NCBI GenBank assembly: GCA_010015745.1
Contig: ML978157.1
Coordinates: 101,713 to 165,712 of the forward strand
Direction: 5' to 3'
DNA: 64,000 nucleotides
From: Setomelanomma holmii
Lineage: Eukaryota > Ascomycota > Dothideomycetes > Pleosporales > Phaeosphaeriaceae
Below are positions 43,359 through 55,296 of the stretch, one piece after another. The notes beneath the pieces are model-generated. The model was not told the DNA's origin. It was given only the letters and a program-made list of their open reading frames with translations, and searched no databases. The position numbers and the translations under genes are program-made. Position 1 is the stretch's first letter; every line of letters starts with the position of its first letter.

Positions 43359-46300
43359 ATGGCCGAATGGATGATGCAGCACGAAGAGATGGACAAGCAT
43401 TCAAGTGCAGTGGTTGCGCCATTGAACATACAGAAGTCGCCAAAGCGGTCGCGAGCAGGCGTTGTCGGGCACAGTCGGCAATCATCGCTAGGATCCCACT
43501 CCATCAGGTCGCAATCGCAATCGCAAATCTCCCCACCGTTGACGCCCAAGACTTCGACAGAGGCCATGGCCCAGCAGATGCCCCCACAGCCTGTATTCCA
43601 CAACTACCTCCGCGCTTTCTATCACTACGTTCCTATGTCCACAGTCTCTTCATCGACAGATGAGACCTCCATTACTGTCGCGATCAAGCAGGGCGACGTC
43701 ATTCTGGTCCACTCAGTGCATCCAAATGGCTGGGCAGACGGAACCCTCCTGGCTTCAGGAGCCCGCGGTTGGCTACCGACCAACTACTGCGAACCTTACG
43801 ACCATCCGGCAGCTCGCAACCTACTGAATGCTCTGACTCACCTCTGGGATCTCGTTCGTGATGGAGAAAACGGTAATTTGGTTGCCTTCATGAAGCAAGA
43901 TTATGTTAGAGGCATGATCGCGGGGATTCGATTCTTCCTTGTAAGTGATCGGTGCTACTTGCCGCACCATAGTCAGATGTACTCACAATCACCAGGAAAG
44001 GACAGGATGCCTATCGAGAGATTCGCGTCTCATTGTCGCACACATCGGTCTGCGACGCATGCGCAAAGGTCTCCTCGGTGATTTGTCCTCGCTCGTCAAG
44101 ACGGCCAAAAAGCTGCAAGAGGCGCTACAACTGAGCGAAGCGTCTGTTCCTGTTTATGACTACATGGACGAATTGGTACTCAAGTCTTTCAAGCTTGTGA
44201 CCAGAGCGGTGCGCTTTCTCGATATCTGGGCAACAGATGCGGTGTCGCTCTCAGCTTTTGAGCTGGGTGACGCAAGCGTCGAGAGACCCTTGACACCGCC
44301 TTCAGACCCTGCTGGATCTGCAGTACAACCGCTAGCAACACCAGATCAGCTGGCTGAAGATGCCTTCCCCACGAATCACGAAGAGGCGCGCATCGCACAA
44401 GAACCCCTTTTCATGCATGGCAACACCGCAAGCACTCAGCCACCACGCAACCTCCACCGGCTCTCCGTTGCATTTTCATTACCATCCGAGCCTGACGCCC
44501 TACAGTCCCCAGTGTTCTCCCGTCCTCCAAGTCAAGCAAAGCGTCTCTCTGTCACCCACCGACTATCGTATACTGGCAAATCTCAGGGTAATCGCACCAG
44601 TAATCTTGCCTCAGAAACACTCGTCACATCTCAAGACGCTTTCTTAGGATTCATTGGATCTTTCATCGGATTGCATCTCCAGTCGCGTTCGTCCGATGAG
44701 CTCGCCTACATCACGCAACAGTCTGTGATTGCGTGTCGTCAGCTACTCACAGTTGTTGAGGAGGTATGGGAGCGCGACGCACGAAGATCCAAAGAATTGG
44801 AAGAAGCTCGTAACACAATGTACGCTCGACTGACCGAGCTTGTGCAAGCTACAAAAGACATGTTCAATGCCGCGGATGCTGATACGAGCGGAGAGCTGGT
44901 TGCACCAGAATCTGGAAAGCAACTGGTCGCTGCTGCCACAAGCTGTGTTCGTGCTGCTGGTGATTGTGCAGCGAAAGCTCGCGTGGTCATTGAGTGTATT
45001 GGAGATTTTGAGTTCGAGGTGGCTGGCCTGGGCCTGTCAGAAGCAATCCTTCAGCAACTTCCGGAGCTTGAGAACGCTGCCGAGGAATCCACTCAAACGA
45101 TCAAGCAGACAGAGGCGCCCTTGGAGACCGACAAACCTCTTCCCGCCACACCGAGTGAAGAACGTCAAGTTCCCCCACCTTTGATTATCTCAGAATCGAA
45201 ACCGTTGCCAGAGGTGCCTCAGCCTTTGCCCCTTGAAGGCCAGAGATTGAGTTTGCAACCACCTGCAGCTGCAATTATTGTCGAAAGCCCCACAGCGCTA
45301 TCATTCAGGTCTTCCAGATCATCGGTACTGCCCCTCGAAAAGTTACCTACGCCGAACCTATCCCAGCCGGCGCCAACTGAGCTTCTAGAAAGCCCAATCA
45401 GCGTCACACAGGGGGTCTACCCCAACTCAGCAAAGACGGATAGTGTCAACGCCTCTGTGACCGATACGAGTAGCGCCTTCCATTTCAGCATGCGTGATAC
45501 TGGCAGCGTGGTGTCGCACACATCAACTCGAGCTACCACACCCGATCACTCGCCCGTCAAGAATAGGAGCTCTCAAACATTGGTGAACAGCTTCGGCAGT
45601 TCTTCCGAGCTGCGTTCTATTGCCAGCGAAGACCTCGCAGCCGGTGAGGAGCACTTGCTCGAAACAACTTACGTACACGAGCTTGTGTACAACAAAGAGG
45701 GCCATATTTCTGGTGGTTCTCTCCCTGCTCTTGTTGAGCAGCTGACCACCTACGAGACAACGCCCGACTCTGTATTCGTCACGACCTTCTACCTGACCTT
45801 CCGCCTCTTCACGACACCGGTTGAGCTTGCCCAATGCTTGATTGATCGCTTCGACTACATCGGTGACAGCCAATCAGTTGGAGTTCCTGTTCGCCTTCGC
45901 GTATACAACGTGTTCAAGGGCTGGCTAGAGAGCCACTGGTCGAGCGACAGTGACGCGTCTGCTCTTGGCCTTATCTTGTCATTTGCCACAGGCAAGCTGC
46001 GGTCGTCCATGCCTGCTGCTGGCAAACGCCTAGCCGAGCTCACCTCGAAAGTCACGGAGGTACGGGCAGGAGCACTCGTACCCCGCCTGGTGTCTTCCAT
46101 TGGCAAGACCGGTGTCTCGAACACCATGTTCACGCCAGCAGACAGCAACGTACCATCATCGGTCATCAGCAAGAGTCAACTCAATGCTCTTCGGTCAAGC
46201 AAAGAAGGCAAAGGCCAGTGTAGCATCTTGGACTTTGATCCTCTCGAGTTGGCGAGGCAATTCACCATCATTGAGTCCAGACTTTTCTGCTCGATCCAAC

Positions 46301-47109
46301 CAGAGGAACTACTGGCCCTGGAGTGGACCAAGAAGTCTGACTCGAAAGCAGTGAACGTCAAAGCAATGTCCACTCTTTCGACCGACCTGGCAAATCTTGT
46401 TGCCGATACAATTTTGCATCTTGAGGATGCGAAGAAGCGCGCTGCTATCATCAAGCAGTGGGTCAAGATCGCAGCCAAGTGTCTTGAGCTGAACAACTAC
46501 GACTCGCTGATGGCAATTATCTGCTCCCTCAATTCTTCCATGGTCATGCGCTTAAAGAGGACATGGGAACTGGTCTCTATCAAGACCAAGGCACGACTTG
46601 AAGAATTGAAAGCGATCACTGACGTGGGTCGCAACTATGCCGTCCTCCGCCAGCGCCTACAGAACCATATTGCTCCATGCATCCCATTCGTCGGCATCTA
46701 TCTCACGGATCTTACTTTCATCGATGTTGGCAATGGCACCACGCGCCAACTGCCTGGCGAGGCCGGACAAGACGGTGTTTCAGTGATCAACTTCGACAAG
46801 CACATGAAGACTGCCAAGATCATCGGACAACTTCAATCGTTCCAGGTGCCCTACCGTCTTGCTGCTATCCCAGAGATGCAAGATTGGATGGAGTCGCAGA
46901 TTCAGCGAGTACGCTCCAGCGACCAGGCCAATGTCCAAAGCTACTATCGCCGGTCACTCCTCCTTGAGCCACGCGACCATCAGCACTCTACGCGAGGCTC
47001 CCCTTCCATCGATCAAGGTACTTTCACCGCCGAGAGTCGTACCAACTCCAAGGACAAATTCGACTTCTTGACATTCAACTTCTCAACAAGCAACCTGAAA
47101 GGTTCCTAG
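43359..47109 (+). CDS. Cdc25-type Ras guanine nucleotide exchange factor with SH3 domain
   Basis: Two exons: 43359-43940 and 43996-47109 (1231 residues), with a 55-nt phase-0 intron joining GIRFFL to ERTGCL. The ATG at 43359 is chosen because the open frame upstream has no ATG. The SH3 domain spans about residues 84-147 (YLRAFYHYVP ... IKQGDVILVHSVHPNGWADG ... GWLPTNYCEPY). A helical region and a long Ser/Pro/Thr-rich linker follow. The RasGEF N-terminal domain begins about residue 749 (YVHELVYNKEGHISGGSLPAL). The CDC25 catalytic domain spans about 936-1180 (FDPLELARQFTIIE, LNNYDSLMAIICSLNSS, PCIPFVGIYLTDLTFIDVGN). It activates Ras by GDP release at membranes, upstream of cAMP/PKA or MAPK signalling. 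The architecture matches yeast Cdc25. Confidence 0.93.
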
Positions 47110-47797
47110 ACTTTATCAGCGCGCTTCAATGCGCCTTATCTGTTTTATTATTTTTTTTGTGTTGGTGGTTGGATACCCAGCACAACAGGGCGCCCTAGCC
47201 TGCCATATTCAAAGGCGCGGCGCTTGTCCATGGACACGGCGCATGTCTGTGTCTTCCTGCATCTACTTTTCTTTCTATGTTACGGCCGGCCATGATACCA
47301 ATGCTCGATTTCCTTCTCTGCTTTGTTTTATACCACATGCGCGATCTCTTTACTGGAGCATTCTTGGGGACAAAAGGCTAGTGCGGGATCTACACATATC
47401 ATTTCTCGATCATCTTCACTGGACATTGTGGCTCATGCATCATCCGGATCTGGCGTCAACGGTCAGAATGCGATGGGCACAGCAGTCGAATGGTTCGCTG
47501 CTGGGCGATCAAAAGCAAATGGGCACAAAGGCCAAAAGGCGTTCTTGTATAGTCTGTCCCATGTGCATATAGCCATGCGGACGCATTCAGCTGCGAGCTG
47601 TAAGAAATGAAGCAATCATTCAAACGAAGATCCTGACATGTGAACCATCCAATGTGTGAAGGGTGAGGACAAAGTTCAAGAGCCATGATGTCGCAATTTT
47701 GGTAGTGACAAATTTCCTACCCCGCGCGCTCCAGGCTCGCGGTTTGACCCCTCCAGCCTTACAAACTTCAACCACACACAGATTTCACACGCACACA
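47110..47797. other. intergenic: RasGEF 3' region and rhodanese promoter
   Basis: A T-rich stretch follows the RasGEF stop (about 47145-47160). Short plus-strand ORFs here (47129-47572 and 47323-47610) overlap in different frames and have no motifs. Confidence 0.5.
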
Positions 47798-48253
47798 ATG
47801 ATAGCGCAGGAACTTCTCATCGACGTCCGCTCCCCTGCCGAATTCGCTACTGGGCCGCTCACGAGTGATGTCGCGCCTACAGTGAACATCGAATACCAAA
47901 TCATCGACCAATTGCCCGAAATTTACGCTGCGCGCGGAATCGCTGTGAACAAGGATGACAGCATTACGCTGTACTGCCGGTCCGGTCGTCGCTCGAATAT
48001 CGCGCTACAAACCTTGAAGAACATGGGATATCTGCGGGTGCGCGACATTGGAGGCTTCGAGGCGGCCAGGTTGTTACTGGACAGGGAACAGGTGCAGCGA
48101 CAGCTGGACAAAGAGATGGAGGCCGTACTGAGTGCTGATCCCACGAACGACACGACAGGACAAGAAAAGAAAGAAGATCCGAAGAAGCACATAAGGGTAA
48201 AGAGTTTTGGCGCGCTGGTGAATGGGCTCAAGGCGCTGGAAAATGAAGCATAG
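47798..48253 (+). CDS. single-domain rhodanese-like protein
   Basis: 151 residues from the ATG at 47798. The open frame extends 45 codons upstream without another ATG, so this start is the simplest. The rhodanese fold is visible as LLIDVRSPAEFATG near the N-terminus, then ITLYCRSGRRSNIALQTLKN with the active-site loop CRSGRRS (Cys60), and VRDIGGFEAAR. The loop is of the six-residue sulfurtransferase type (PspE/GlpE-like). The C-terminal 60 residues are Lys/Glu-rich (GQEKKEDPKKHIRVKSF) and lie outside the domain. The likely role is persulfide transfer or a rhodanese-fold scaffold; the partner is unknown. It converges with the dioxygenase gene, whose stop lies 250 bp downstream. Confidence 0.85.
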   Translation: MIAQELLIDVRSPAEFATGPLTSDVAPTVNIEYQIIDQLPEIYAARGIAVNKDDSITLYCRSGRRSNIALQTLKNMGYLRVRDIGGFEAARLLLDREQVQRQLDKEMEAVLSADPTNDTTGQEKKEDPKKHIRVKSFGALVNGLKALENEA

Positions 48254-48502
48254 AGCGGTCGAACAGATTGCAAGGAACTCGCTTGGTATAGCGCGCGATG
48301 CAATTGTCGCGTTCCAGAGTATGTACAAGTCTATCTCGAATCTGCTAACGAATGTGTAAAGTTGGTTCCAGCCCCAGAAGTTTGCCCCCTTTGCTATGCA
48401 TCTGCTAATCCCCGCTCTAGTAAAGTCTTCGTGCCAGACGACCACCCGACCTTAAGCGTTTCTCTATCCTACAACCATCTTGCTCATCGTTCGAGGAGTC
48501 GT

Positions 48503-49978
48503 CTAAGCCCTGGAACTATTCTGCTGGTTGCGCTGGGGACGCTGCTGCTGGTTCTGCTTGCTGGGGCCGGCCTGGGGACCTTTACCATCGCCACGCTGAG
48601 GGCCGTTAGACGGGACAGCAGAGGGGATGGGAGTTGGCTCACGGGAGTTGACAGATGCGCCGGATGTGGATACGGTGAGCAGAGTCGAGCTGATGGCGGC
48701 GACCGAGTTGATCGCACCGGTAGCAGATGCAGTGCCGCTGATTGCGAGGCTGGATGGGGGTACGCCTGTGCCACCGGGAGCAGTGCCATTGGGAGGAGAA
48801 CCACCGCCCATACCGCCGCCAGCATTCTCGTTCTCGACACCGCCATTCTCGGTCAGGTAGGCGGCGGGTGTGATGTTGTAGGAGGCACCGGTATCCATGC
48901 CGAATGAGAGCCAGCCAAAGATACCATCAGAGACGCTGTCGCCGAGGAGAACGTACTCGATCAAGGGATCGACTGTGTCAGCCTCCTCGCTCAAGATCGA
49001 ATCGCTCGAGTTCTCAGTGATATCCTGTGTGTTGCTGGCATAGGGCTCCTCGGCCTCGACGAGAGTGATGAGGTCCTGGTCGAAAAACATCTGACCGACG
49101 TGGGTGACTGAGCCACCAGATAGAGTCTCGTTGGCGTTGACAGTGGCATCCTGTGAGGTCATGACGTGGATGTGGGTCTGCAGCTATGGTCAGCACGAGT
49201 TCCTGGCAGAGTCATTAGGATACCTTACAGCACGGCTAGTGTAATGACCGGGGAAAAGAGTCTCGAAGGTCACAACACCATCCGAGTCCGACTGTTGAAT
49301 ACCACGGAGGAAAGTGTTATCCAAGTTGGTCTCATCACTGGTGTCTCCATTGCCGCTGGCAATGACACCAGAGTAAACACCGGTGCTGTTACAGTGCCAG
49401 ATCTCGAGGAAGGCTTTGGGAACGGGCTCGCAAGTGTTGACATCGATGATCTGGATGTCGAGAGTAAGGGGCACACCCTCCTGGTTCTCAGTAATGTCCT
49501 CGCGAACGAGCTCGCCCTGCACCCAGTAAGGGCCCTGAGTTACCTCTGGAGTGAGGATGCAAGAGCTGTTGCTAGAGAAGATGACGCTGGGGTCGGAGTC
49601 GGCCGTGATGCTAGTGAGGTTAGATTTATGGCTGGTAGCAAGGACGCTATCAAGGTCGCGGGCACGGAGGTAGGGCTTGTCTGTTGATGGTGTAAGTTCC
49701 CGCACACTTGTTAATCATATGTTGTTCAAAGACTAACCAACGCTGATAGCCCTCTTGGCCCTGGCCTTCTCGACGGCAACCGCACGACGGTTATGCATAG
49801 CAAAATCATTGCCACGCTTCTTCAACGCATCGGCACAGTGAGCCAACGAACGCTTGTTGTTGGCCAAGTATGCACGACGCTCAGCAAACTCCTTGGCAGC
49901 CTCCTCCTTGCTCTGACCCGGATGGGCAACAGACTGCTGCGCCAGCAGCGCCGCGCCAAGGAAAGCAGTGAATCGCAT
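48503..49978 (-). CDS. secreted intradiol ring-cleavage dioxygenase-like protein
   Basis: Three exons: 49978-49738, 49680-49229 and 49177-48503 (455 residues), with introns of 57 and 51 nt. The N-terminus MRFTAFLGAALLAQQSVAHP is a signal peptide. A fungal propeptide-like region follows, with repeated Arg/Lys/Ala (residues 20-80). The intradiol domain has TPEVTQGPYWVQGELVRED and EIWHCNSTGVYSG. The exon 2/3 join gives FPGHYTSRATHIHV. The four expected iron ligands (Tyr183, Tyr227, His233, His235) are all present, so it may be catalytically competent on catechol-type aromatics, outside the cell. The last ~110 residues are Gly/Ser/Pro/Gln-rich low complexity (from about GGGMGGGSPPNG), with no hydrophobic GPI-type end. 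Substrate is unknown. Confidence 0.9.
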
Positions 49979-51286
49979 CTTGACTTGATGAACGGGAAAG
50001 GAATTGCTGAAGTGAATGAAGTGGGTATCGAAATGAATGCAAGAGCTGGGTGGTGAAGAAAATGTTTGGTGGCTTAAAGCCAAAGTCATTATACCAGCTT
50101 CGACTTGCTGCACATCGTCAACGCCCCTTGCACATACTGGAAACAGCCGTCTACATCCCAGCGTGTTTGCATCGCCAGGCCAGAAGGCGAGTCGTCACAA
50201 GCATACGCAAGACGCTAATTTCGTGGTAGCTCCCGGCTTGGCAGCTTTGAGTGTATCATGGCTTGGCAAGATGAGACTGCAATGCAATCCGACTGTCCTG
50301 AGGTTTGGCAAGTCTAACGATGGTTGTTGGGAGTCTGAGCTGCGAAGCATTGCAATCATCAACATGTTCGATGAGCATTATGAAGCACCGTAAACTTCCA
50401 ATCGATAACTAGCACAGGCTTTCTGAGAACGGTCAACGACCTCATGGCCTCCACTCCACTGACTTGCGCACCGTTTCGTTTCAAACGCCCTTCCCCAGCC
50501 TCCTCTCCACCTCAAAGACACCTTACGCAATGCACCCTCTCACCCAATCAGCACCACCCTCATTCCAAGCACGACGTCCCCCTTTGACTCATCTCCACAA
50601 GCACCCATGCAGCGATCCAACAGCCTCGCCATGTCTACGCGTTCGCACGACAATTTTCAGCGCGCATACGTACACTTTGTCTTGGCGTTCTGCTCCCACC
50701 TTGCCTGATCGAGGTAAGCGTGGACTGAAGAGGGAAAGGTAGGCCGAAGTTTACCCCAGCGTGCCCAATCGATGACTTGCCGATTATGGGTTCTGCGCAG
50801 TGAGGTTGACGTCTTTGCCCTGAAGGGAGATGAAGCTGCGGCTTGGCGGGATGCTTGTAGGCGGGACAAGGCGTGGTAGCAGGGTGCTTGGGCTAGCTTG
50901 AGATTTGCCTCAGTGGGAAAGGGGAGGTAGGCGGAAGGATAGTGCCGAGGGTGCATGTGTTTGCTAGGTGGGTACTGGGAGGGTGACATGGTAGAGGAGA
51001 TGATGGAGACCGTTGGATTCGTAGCGTATGAGAGGGTGTGCGTTGGTAAGTGACGAGTGTAGGTGTGCATAAGAGTTGAGAATGCCATTTGCCGGGCAGG
51101 TACTGTGGAGAAGAGGAACCAACCAAGCGAGTGACGGTCTTTTTGGTCAGGACGAAACTGGTACCAACTCTTCCATCCGACTAGCAAGAGGACTCTACAA
51201 ATTCCGGGCCATAGCGAACATATCGACACCTGCCGGTTTAAAATACGTGTGTACTGATCGAGCACACTCACGCTGCAGCAATATGT
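49979..51286. other. intergenic: dioxygenase promoter and permease 3' region
   Basis: The dioxygenase (minus) starts at 49978 and the permease (minus) ends at 51287. A 204-codon minus ORF at 50657-51271 and a pyrimidine-rich plus strand near 50440-50620 have no family resemblance. Confidence 0.45.
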
Positions 51287-52906
51287 TCAGCCCACACGCA
51301 TCATGCCGGCCTCAGTGGCATCCGTCTCGATTACCGGCCCTTTGTACACCTTCTTTCCATGCACGAACCAAAATACCACCGCGAAGATCATTACTGCGCT
51401 CCAGAGCACACAGCTCCAGTTCATGTTCATCGCTGTCACAGGGACACTGGACGGCCAGAAGCTGAAGAAGAAAACCACAATACTCCAGACGATGGCGATG
51501 GCATTGACGATTGGGCCCCATTCACCCAGTGTCCAAGGTCCAGGTACAAGTCTCCCGGGATGTCGAATGCGAGTATAGAGGAAGAAGGAGAAAGGTAGCA
51601 GATATGATCCGAAGAAGCCAGCCACGGTCAGCGATACGATGGCGTTGAACACTGTGGCCGATCCAATGTTGATTAGACTCAGCAAGCACGTAATCATGAC
51701 CGTGATGCAGATGGCTACCACGGGGACTTTCATGGTCGGATGCACGTAGCTGATCATCTTCGCATTTGGAACCGCGTTATCTCTTGCGAATGCCCATAGT
51801 TGGCGAGATGATGTGGCTACGATGCCGAGGGTTGCGCAGCAAAACATGACGACGATCAAGGCGGAGAGGGCGGTTCCGCCGCCAATGGAGCCGACACCTT
51901 GGGTGAGGATCTCGATAAAGGGGTAGCCGGTGGGTGTTGTAAGTGCTTTGTCGATGTCGCCGATGCAGTACAGAATAGCGATGAGCATCGCGAGGCCAGT
52001 GACGCCGTTGATGAGGATGGACACTGTGGTTTGGTCAACTATCAAGCGCTCAAGGGCCACAAGTGATTGTGGTGGTATGTACTTACTCATCAAAGCCCAG
52101 GGCACAACACGAGACGAATTTCGAATCTCCTCGACCATATGTACCGCTCCGTCCGCACCGCTGAACGCAAATATCGGAGTGATCCAGCCAACCATGAAAC
52201 TGAGTCCTTTGCTTTCGTACCCACCGCCGTTCAAAAAGGTCGTCCATACCTCCTCATTACCACTCTTCATGGGCGACATGACCGTTATCACGATCAAAAC
52301 GACGATGAAAAGAATGATGTGCAACCACAATATAGCAGTTTCGACTTTCGGTAGACCTTTTGACATGAACGTATTGAACGCCAGACATAAAAGTAGCAGC
52401 GCCCACACCATTAGAGTCCCTTGCCATCTCTCAGGCACATAGCTCAACACACTATTGATCACCAGACCCTGCAGAGCCGTGGCTGTGAGAAAACCTGCTG
52501 AAGCGGTGAGCGCCTGCCATGCGATCACGCTCTGCCAGCCCGTCACATAACTCAATACAACTTTCCACCGGTCCGGAGCGAGCATGAACGTCCAATGGTA
52601 CTGCCCTCCAGCTGTAGGCCACATAGAGACCAGTTCGCCCATGGTCGCGGCGACGCAGGCCCAGCCCGCCCAGCAGATAAGGTAGCTGTAAATGAGGCCA
52701 GCGGGACCACCATTAAGGAGGCCGAAGATGAAGACGCTGAAGAGTCCTTCCCATGTGATCATGAGCGAGCAAGAGAGGCCGAGGATGGCGATTGGGGAGA
52801 AGTTGCGGCGTAGGACAGACTTTTTGCCTACGAGGGCGAGTTCGCGGGCATCGGTGTCGGAGAGGGACGAAAGGCCCTGTTGGACTTCGTGCTTAGAGTC
52901 GTCCAT
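51287..52906 (-). CDS. choline/GABA/amino acid permease (ACT-type APC transporter)
   Basis: Two exons: 52906-52087 and 52023-51287 (518 residues). The 63-nt intron (52024-52086) begins GTAAGT, ends CCACAG and is open in frame, so unspliced reading inserts 21 residues into a conserved stretch. Splicing gives PWALMMSILINGVTG, as in the family. The ATG at 52906 (MDDSKHEVQQG) fits better than the more upstream open frame, which is Arg/Ser-rich. Hallmarks are LVGKKSVLRRNFSPIAILGLS and the first helices with TWEGLF, MGELVSMWPTAGGQYHW, FAFSGADGAVHMVEEI, and SRQLWAFARDNAVP. About 12 membrane segments are visible. The group includes yeast Hnm1 (choline) and Uga4 (GABA); the substrate is not assignable. 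It is a plasma or vacuolar membrane transporter. Confidence 0.93.
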   Translation of the reverse strand: MDDSKHEVQQGLSSLSDTDARELALVGKKSVLRRNFSPIAILGLSCSLMITWEGLFSVFIFGLLNGGPAGLIYSYLICWAGWACVAATMGELVSMWPTAGGQYHWTFMLAPDRWKVVLSYVTGWQSVIAWQALTASAGFLTATALQGLVINSVLSYVPERWQGTLMVWALLLLCLAFNTFMSKGLPKVETAILWLHIILFIVVLIVITVMSPMKSGNEEVWTTFLNGGGYESKGLSFMVGWITPIFAFSGADGAVHMVEEIRNSSRVVPWALMSKYIPPQSLVALERLIVDQTTVSILINGVTGLAMLIAILYCIGDIDKALTTPTGYPFIEILTQGVGSIGGGTALSALIVVMFCCATLGIVATSSRQLWAFARDNAVPNAKMISYVHPTMKVPVVAICITVMITCLLSLINIGSATVFNAIVSLTVAGFFGSYLLPFSFFLYTRIRHPGRLVPGPWTLGEWGPIVNAIAIVWSIVVFFFSFWPSSVPVTAMNMNWSCVLWSAVMIFAVVFWFVHGKKVYKGPVIETDATEAGMMRVG

Positions 52907-55296
52907 GGTGTTCGTCCTTGGGCGAGTTGATGCGACCAAATCGTACTTCGATTTCGATGTCCTTCTCCTTCTGCTTTTGCAATCTTGACAACTAGAACGC
53001 GGCAATTGCTGCGAACTCTCAATCGAAAGTTGTCTCGATGAACATGAGATTCGAGGCAAATTGCGGAACTCACAACGACGATATCTGTTACAAGTCCAAC
53101 GAAAGCTGAAACCCAATGCCCAAAGACGACAGTGGCATCTTTTCAGACTTTTTGGCGTCGATAAGGCGTCCCAGTACTACCTGCATTGACCATTCTAGTG
53201 CACCAGCTCGCTGGGCTTGACGATGCTTGATCAATCTATCAAGACCGACGGAGCTAGGGATCAGCTGCAGATCTGTTTATCTGGCTGCATGCTCACCCTG
53301 GCTCAATGCCTTGCGCGACGGAAATATTGTTCATGAAATTGAGACAACCTGTTGGTTCCAGCTTAATGGAAGCAGTAAGGCCATGTTTTCGAGGGAGCGA
53401 TTGTCACACTCGAGAGGGAATCGAGGTAAGGTCCTGTAAGGAGGAGAGTATGTCTATGGAGAGTTGATTGCAATTGCGTTCGCAGTTGGCGGGAAGGATG
53501 CATCAGGAAGGTGGGTATGCGGGGCGAACGGACAGGTGCGGCAGGGTCCGTATAGCGGGATCCTTTTGTCGCATACTCGTCAAGCCTTTCTCTCTTCTGC
53601 TGGAGCTTCACTAGACCTGGCTGCACTTACATAAGACAGCTACACTCCTAGGAGTACTTTATCCTCTATCGGAGGTAGGCAAAATGCAATATCCGAATTG
53701 TTCCATGGCTACTTGGACCAGGGATAGGCGACGCTCTCTTGATTCACGAGCTAGCCTCATTGCTCCGATTTTCCTACATCGACCACATATGTCATGCCTA
53801 CTCACCTAAGGGCCTACTGTACATTCATACTCGTTGCTACCAACTTCTGGTTCGTATGCGTAGTAAGACTATCACGTCAACAGGAAAAGAAGTTCCCAGA
53901 TCTCCACGCGATCAACCTCGTCACAATCCACGCATGGCACGATTTCAGAAGCACATGTGATATTCTTATGTCGTCTTCGGGGATCTTAATCCTCGAACGC
54001 AGAGGGATCACAGCTGGAGAGGCGAGTCTCATAGGCCGACGCCATTCACGAGATCCAGATGTCGGCTTGTATGAGTTCCACGGCGCAGTCATAATACAGC
54101 ATGCTGTCGTTCCGAATACTTGGGAAGAGGAGAGGAAACAAGTTCTGGAAGTCATGACGAAGCATATGAAACGAGTTGTTTTGTACTGTCTACAAGGACC
54201 TTGCCACCTCGTTGCGCAGGCAGCTATCTATATCCTGAAAAGGCACTTATCTCATGCCGTTTGCCAATCCATCAACACGTCCAATATCCCTGCCATCACC
54301 TTGGCAACGTCAGCCCAGAAGTGCGATCAAGTAGAGCGGTCGCTTACAATTCCATGTTCGCGAAAGGTTCGGCGTAGTGTGGACTGTTGCTTCACAAGGG
54401 GGTGGAGATAACCACAAAAAGGAAGGCAGAGACGGGCTCCATTGTGAGTGGGAGGGTAGGATTTGCCGCGCAAGAGATTGATTATTGTAGAGCTGAAGCT
54501 TTAGAGCTGAGTAGTCTTAGGCTTTGAGGATGATTTGACTGATTCTTGGTTCAGATGCAACGAAACTATCGATTTTTATATATTCTCTTGACCAGCGCTA
54601 TCACATGCGAGGTCCACTCCTTCGCATTCATCACATCCCAAATTCTTGTCATACTCGGCGCAATTCCGTGCTGTGCGCAGGACATGCCGATCCCAGGTGT
54701 GAAAGATACGAAATGACGTGGCGATGGGCCAATCACGAAGCATGAAGATCTACGTGGGATATGTCTCAGCCTGCTCCACTTTGCCCTACACGATGTCCTT
54801 CAAAAGTAAGCTTGGCAGTATCCGACGTTGTGTCGATGACTTCTTCGTGCAGATCGAAGGTTTCAGCCTAGTGGGCTGACAACTTGGCCTTCCAAGTCCT
54901 GAAGTATCGTCAATGGTGCCACGAAGAACTTGGTGTGACAAAGTGAACGTGGTGAGATTAGCGACACAAGGCACAATCTGCCTCATCTTACTACATCTTT
55001 GCGTCAGTGGCCGTGTGAATCCCTGAAAACGATGTACAGAAACTTGATACCAGATCGAGACCTCCAAAATCTCGTATTCACGGCGGAATTGCTCCACAAG
55101 AAAGAATTACAGCCATGTCTTCCTGTCACATAAACGAGCGTCTCCCTCCTAAGGGCATCATGGTAAAAGCCTCGCTCCTCACGCAAGCTCCTTTGCAGCT
55201 TAGTACTTCTTATCAAACCGCTTTCTAGCCATACAATCACGATTCTAAAGGCTTAGGCAATATCGAATTTCATCTCCACTGGCTCGAAAACTCACT
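52907..55296. other. 2.4-kb intergenic region, no supported gene
   Basis: Contains the permease promoter. The longest ATG-started ORF, 53794-54411 (plus, 205 codons), has a short hydrophobic start (FILVATNFWFVCVV) but no recognisable domain. It is mentioned only because nothing else occupies the region. Confidence 0.45.

Noticed and set aside
47129..47572. 147-codon plus ORF starting with a hydrophobic stretch
   Set aside because: Begins 20 bp after the RasGEF stop; the hydrophobic start reflects a T-rich 3' UTR rather than a signal peptide.
53794..54411. 205-codon plus-strand ORF with ATG
   Set aside because: Protein-like in parts but no family, domain or neighbouring support.
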